DNA from: Actinomycetota bacterium
Lineage (GTDB): Bacteria; Actinomycetota; CADDZG01; JAHWKV01
Length of the DNA: 64,000 nt
Direction of reading: 5' to 3'
Assembly: GCA_030447305.1 (NCBI GenBank)
Contig: JAUJPC010000003.1
Location: 124,001-188,000 of the forward strand
Of this stretch, positions 62,562 to 64,000 are shown one piece after another (position 1 is the first letter of the stretch; each line of letters opens with the position of its first letter). Under the pieces are notes generated by a model, which made no database searches, was not told where the DNA came from, and was given only the letters and a program-made list of their open reading frames with translations. Made by a program: the position numbers and the translations under genes.

Positions 62562-64000
62562 CTATCCCGTCTGGCTGTGAAACGTGACCAGCTGGTCAAC
62601 GGGGGCGTAGTCGTCGGTGAGAATCCGGGCGTCGCCGGCGAAAGCTTCGTACTCCGCCCCCTCGATCAACGAGTACTCCGGAACCCTCTCCCTCAGTTGT
62701 GCCTCTATCTGTTCAATCCGCAGTGGCCGGTCCGACCCCACCAGCACCAGGTTGTCTCCTCCCCGACCCGCTAGGACTTCGGGCCTTGAGATGAGGGCGA
62801 CGTGGGGAAAGACCTCCGCTATGGTGGCCGCTTCCGCCCGGGCAAACAGCAGGGGAGCGTAGTCGATAACGTTGACGAGGTAGATGCCGCCCGGGCGAAG
62901 TATTCGGCGGATCTGTTTGGCGGTTTCCACAGTCGTCAGGTGCCATGGGACGGCGAGGCCGCCGAACGCGTCCTCAACCACGAGGTCCCGGCTGTCGTCA
63001 GGCTGATCCGCCAGCCCAACTCGGCCGTCACCTATTTGCGCCTTGATTCCGTCCCCCAGCTTCAGGCCAAGGCGGCGAACGTCCAGCTCGACGACTCCCT
63101 TGTCGATCTCGAGCACCAGGTTGTCGGACCCCGGGCGCGTAAAGTCCAGATACAACGGGATGCTGAAGCCGCCACCTCCGATGTGTAAAGCGTCCAGGGG
63201 CTCGCCCGGTCTGGCTCCGTCGACAACCGAGGCAAACGTTCGAGTGTAGGAAAACTCGAGGTAGGACGGATCCTCAATGTCGACATACGAATGGAAGAGA
63301 GTGTCCATGCGCAGCGTGCGTCCCGACGGCCGCTCGGGGTCCGGTACCACCCGGGCACAGTGGTAGGCTGTCTCAACGTCGCACGGGGGAGGGTAAAACG
63401 AGGAGGCGATCGCCCCTAGAACGGCGAAAGCCAGCAGGCCGTAAGCGCCGGGATGGCCCCGAAGATAGAGGGTGAGAACAACACCCAGAACAATGAGAAG
63501 GCCGCCCAGCACCAACAGGATCCTACTCGTGGGCATCTGAGCAACCAGAATGAAACCTGTGGCAAAGGTGGCGACCAGGGCACCGAGCGTTCCGACCCCG
63601 GAAAGCCGTCCAACCACGCGGCCCGTCTCATCCAGTGCCTGAAGGCGGAGTTTCACGACCAGGGGAGTCACGGCTGCCAGGAGGGCGGCAGGAGCCAGGA
63701 TTGCCACCGCTGCCATGGCCAGGACAGCCCCGGCATCCCCACCTCGCACCTGTTCGCCGGTCCAGCGAACGGCCGGCCCGACGAACAGCACCAAGATGCC
63801 GGCCAAGAGCACCATGGGACCAAGGATTTTGCGCGGTGGATAGGCGTCGGCCGCGCGTCCGCCCAGCCAGGCGCCCATTGCAATAGCTGCCAGAGCAAAG
63901 CCGATTACTGCGGTGCTGGTCTCGAGTGTCAGCCCAAGGTAAGGCGCAACCAGGCGCAGGCTGAGTATCTCCAGTACCAGTACCGCACCGGACGCGACAA
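62562..64000 (-). CDS. Spermidine synthase-like protein with membrane domain (5' end outside window)
   Basis: At least 478 residues; the frame is open to the right edge. The N-terminal half is membrane-embedded: VLVLEILSLRLVAPYLGLTL, IAMGAWLGGRAAD, and several helices. The C-terminal half is a methyltransferase-like fold of the spermidine-synthase type: DALHIGGGGFSIPLYLDF, LVLEIDKGVVELDVRRLGLK, DSRDLVVEDAFGG and LTDDYAPVDQLV. Such fusions are common in actinobacteria; the substrate is unknown and polyamine synthesis is not proven. Its stop lies one base from the end of the antiporter-rhodanese gene. Confidence 0.88.
   Translation of the reverse strand, partial: VASGAVLVLEILSLRLVAPYLGLTLETSTAVIGFALAAIAMGAWLGGRAADAYPPRKILGPMVLLAGILVLFVGPAVRWTGEQVRGGDAGAVLAMAAVAILAPAALLAAVTPLVVKLRLQALDETGRVVGRLSGVGTLGALVATFATGFILVAQMPTSRILLVLGGLLIVLGVVLTLYLRGHPGAYGLLAFAVLGAIASSFYPPPCDVETAYHCARVVPDPERPSGRTLRMDTLFHSYVDIEDPSYLEFSYTRTFASVVDGARPGEPLDALHIGGGGFSIPLYLDFTRPGSDNLVLEIDKGVVELDVRRLGLKLGDGIKAQIGDGRVGLADQPDDSRDLVVEDAFGGLAVPWHLTTVETAKQIRRILRPGGIYLVNVIDYAPLLFARAEAATIAEVFPHVALISRPEVLAGRGGDNLVLVGSDRPLRIEQIEAQLRERVPEYSLIEGAEYEAFAGDARILTDDYAPVDQLVTFHSQTG

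Overview
The window looks like chromosomal DNA of a high-GC Gram-positive bacterium, most likely an actinomycete. The evidence is the frequent GTG and TTG starts, 4-bp start/stop overlaps, and typically actinobacterial families: DUF3618, Actinobacteria-type holin-like protein, HisN-type phosphatase, replication-relaxation proteins, DUF5667, and homocysteine methyltransferase fused to methylene-THF reductase. No rRNA or marker gene allows a finer placement.

Layout. 0-5.3 kb: envelope and stress genes (holin-like, DUF3618, YihY, CmpX-type channel, PAP2 phosphatase). 5.6-8.1 kb: a complete IS21-family element. 8.2-9.2 kb: a hicBA toxin-antitoxin pair between two copies of an IS110 left-end motif. 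9.4-11.6 kb: a secreted subtilase and a small membrane-anchored Ala-rich protein. 12.2-18.3 kb: two nearly identical IS110-family copies bracketing a GC-richer block (PEP-synthase tail, polysaccharide pyruvyl transferase, FAD oxidoreductase). 19.3-22.3 kb: a metal P-type ATPase operon. 23.7-26.5 kb: the recombination module of a first integrated element (replication-relaxation protein, small protein, large serine recombinase) abutting tRNA-Glu. 26.6-40.9 kb: ordinary chromosome (hisN, M16 peptidase, CsbD, homocysteine methyltransferase/MTHFR, MFS, an ECF sigma/anti-sigma-like pair, pyrE). 41.1-54.3 kb: a second integrated element of about 13.1 kb, bounded by a perfect 43-bp repeat of the 3' half of tRNA-Lys. 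It carries integrase, excisionase and replication-relaxation genes, plus a surface-fibre cargo (TasA/camelysin-like proteins, two SipW-type signal peptidases, LamG and DUF916-like proteins) and a three-gene TIGR04255 operon. 54.5-64 kb: ordinary chromosome (PepE, HtrA-like protease, flavin disulfide oxidoreductase, HxlR regulator, YceI, DrrAB-type ABC exporter, antiporter-rhodanese fusion, spermidine-synthase-like protein).

How genes work together. The six-gene chain at 43.4-47.3 kb is almost fully overlapping and reads as one secretion-and-assembly unit. Three paralogous membrane-anchored Ala-rich proteins (10.9, 36.6 and 39.0 kb) include one coupled to an ECF sigma factor. The pyruvyl transferase follows a PEP-synthase-like tail, which would link PEP supply to PEP use.

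Caveat. At least ten genes are interrupted by single-base shifts, nearly all in homopolymer runs, and the two IS110 copies differ mainly by homopolymer length. Sequencing error is a serious alternative to real decay for these genes. The strongest single oddity is an in-frame TGA at the expected Cys of a rhodanese domain fused to a proton antiporter, followed by a hairpin placed like a bacterial SECIS.
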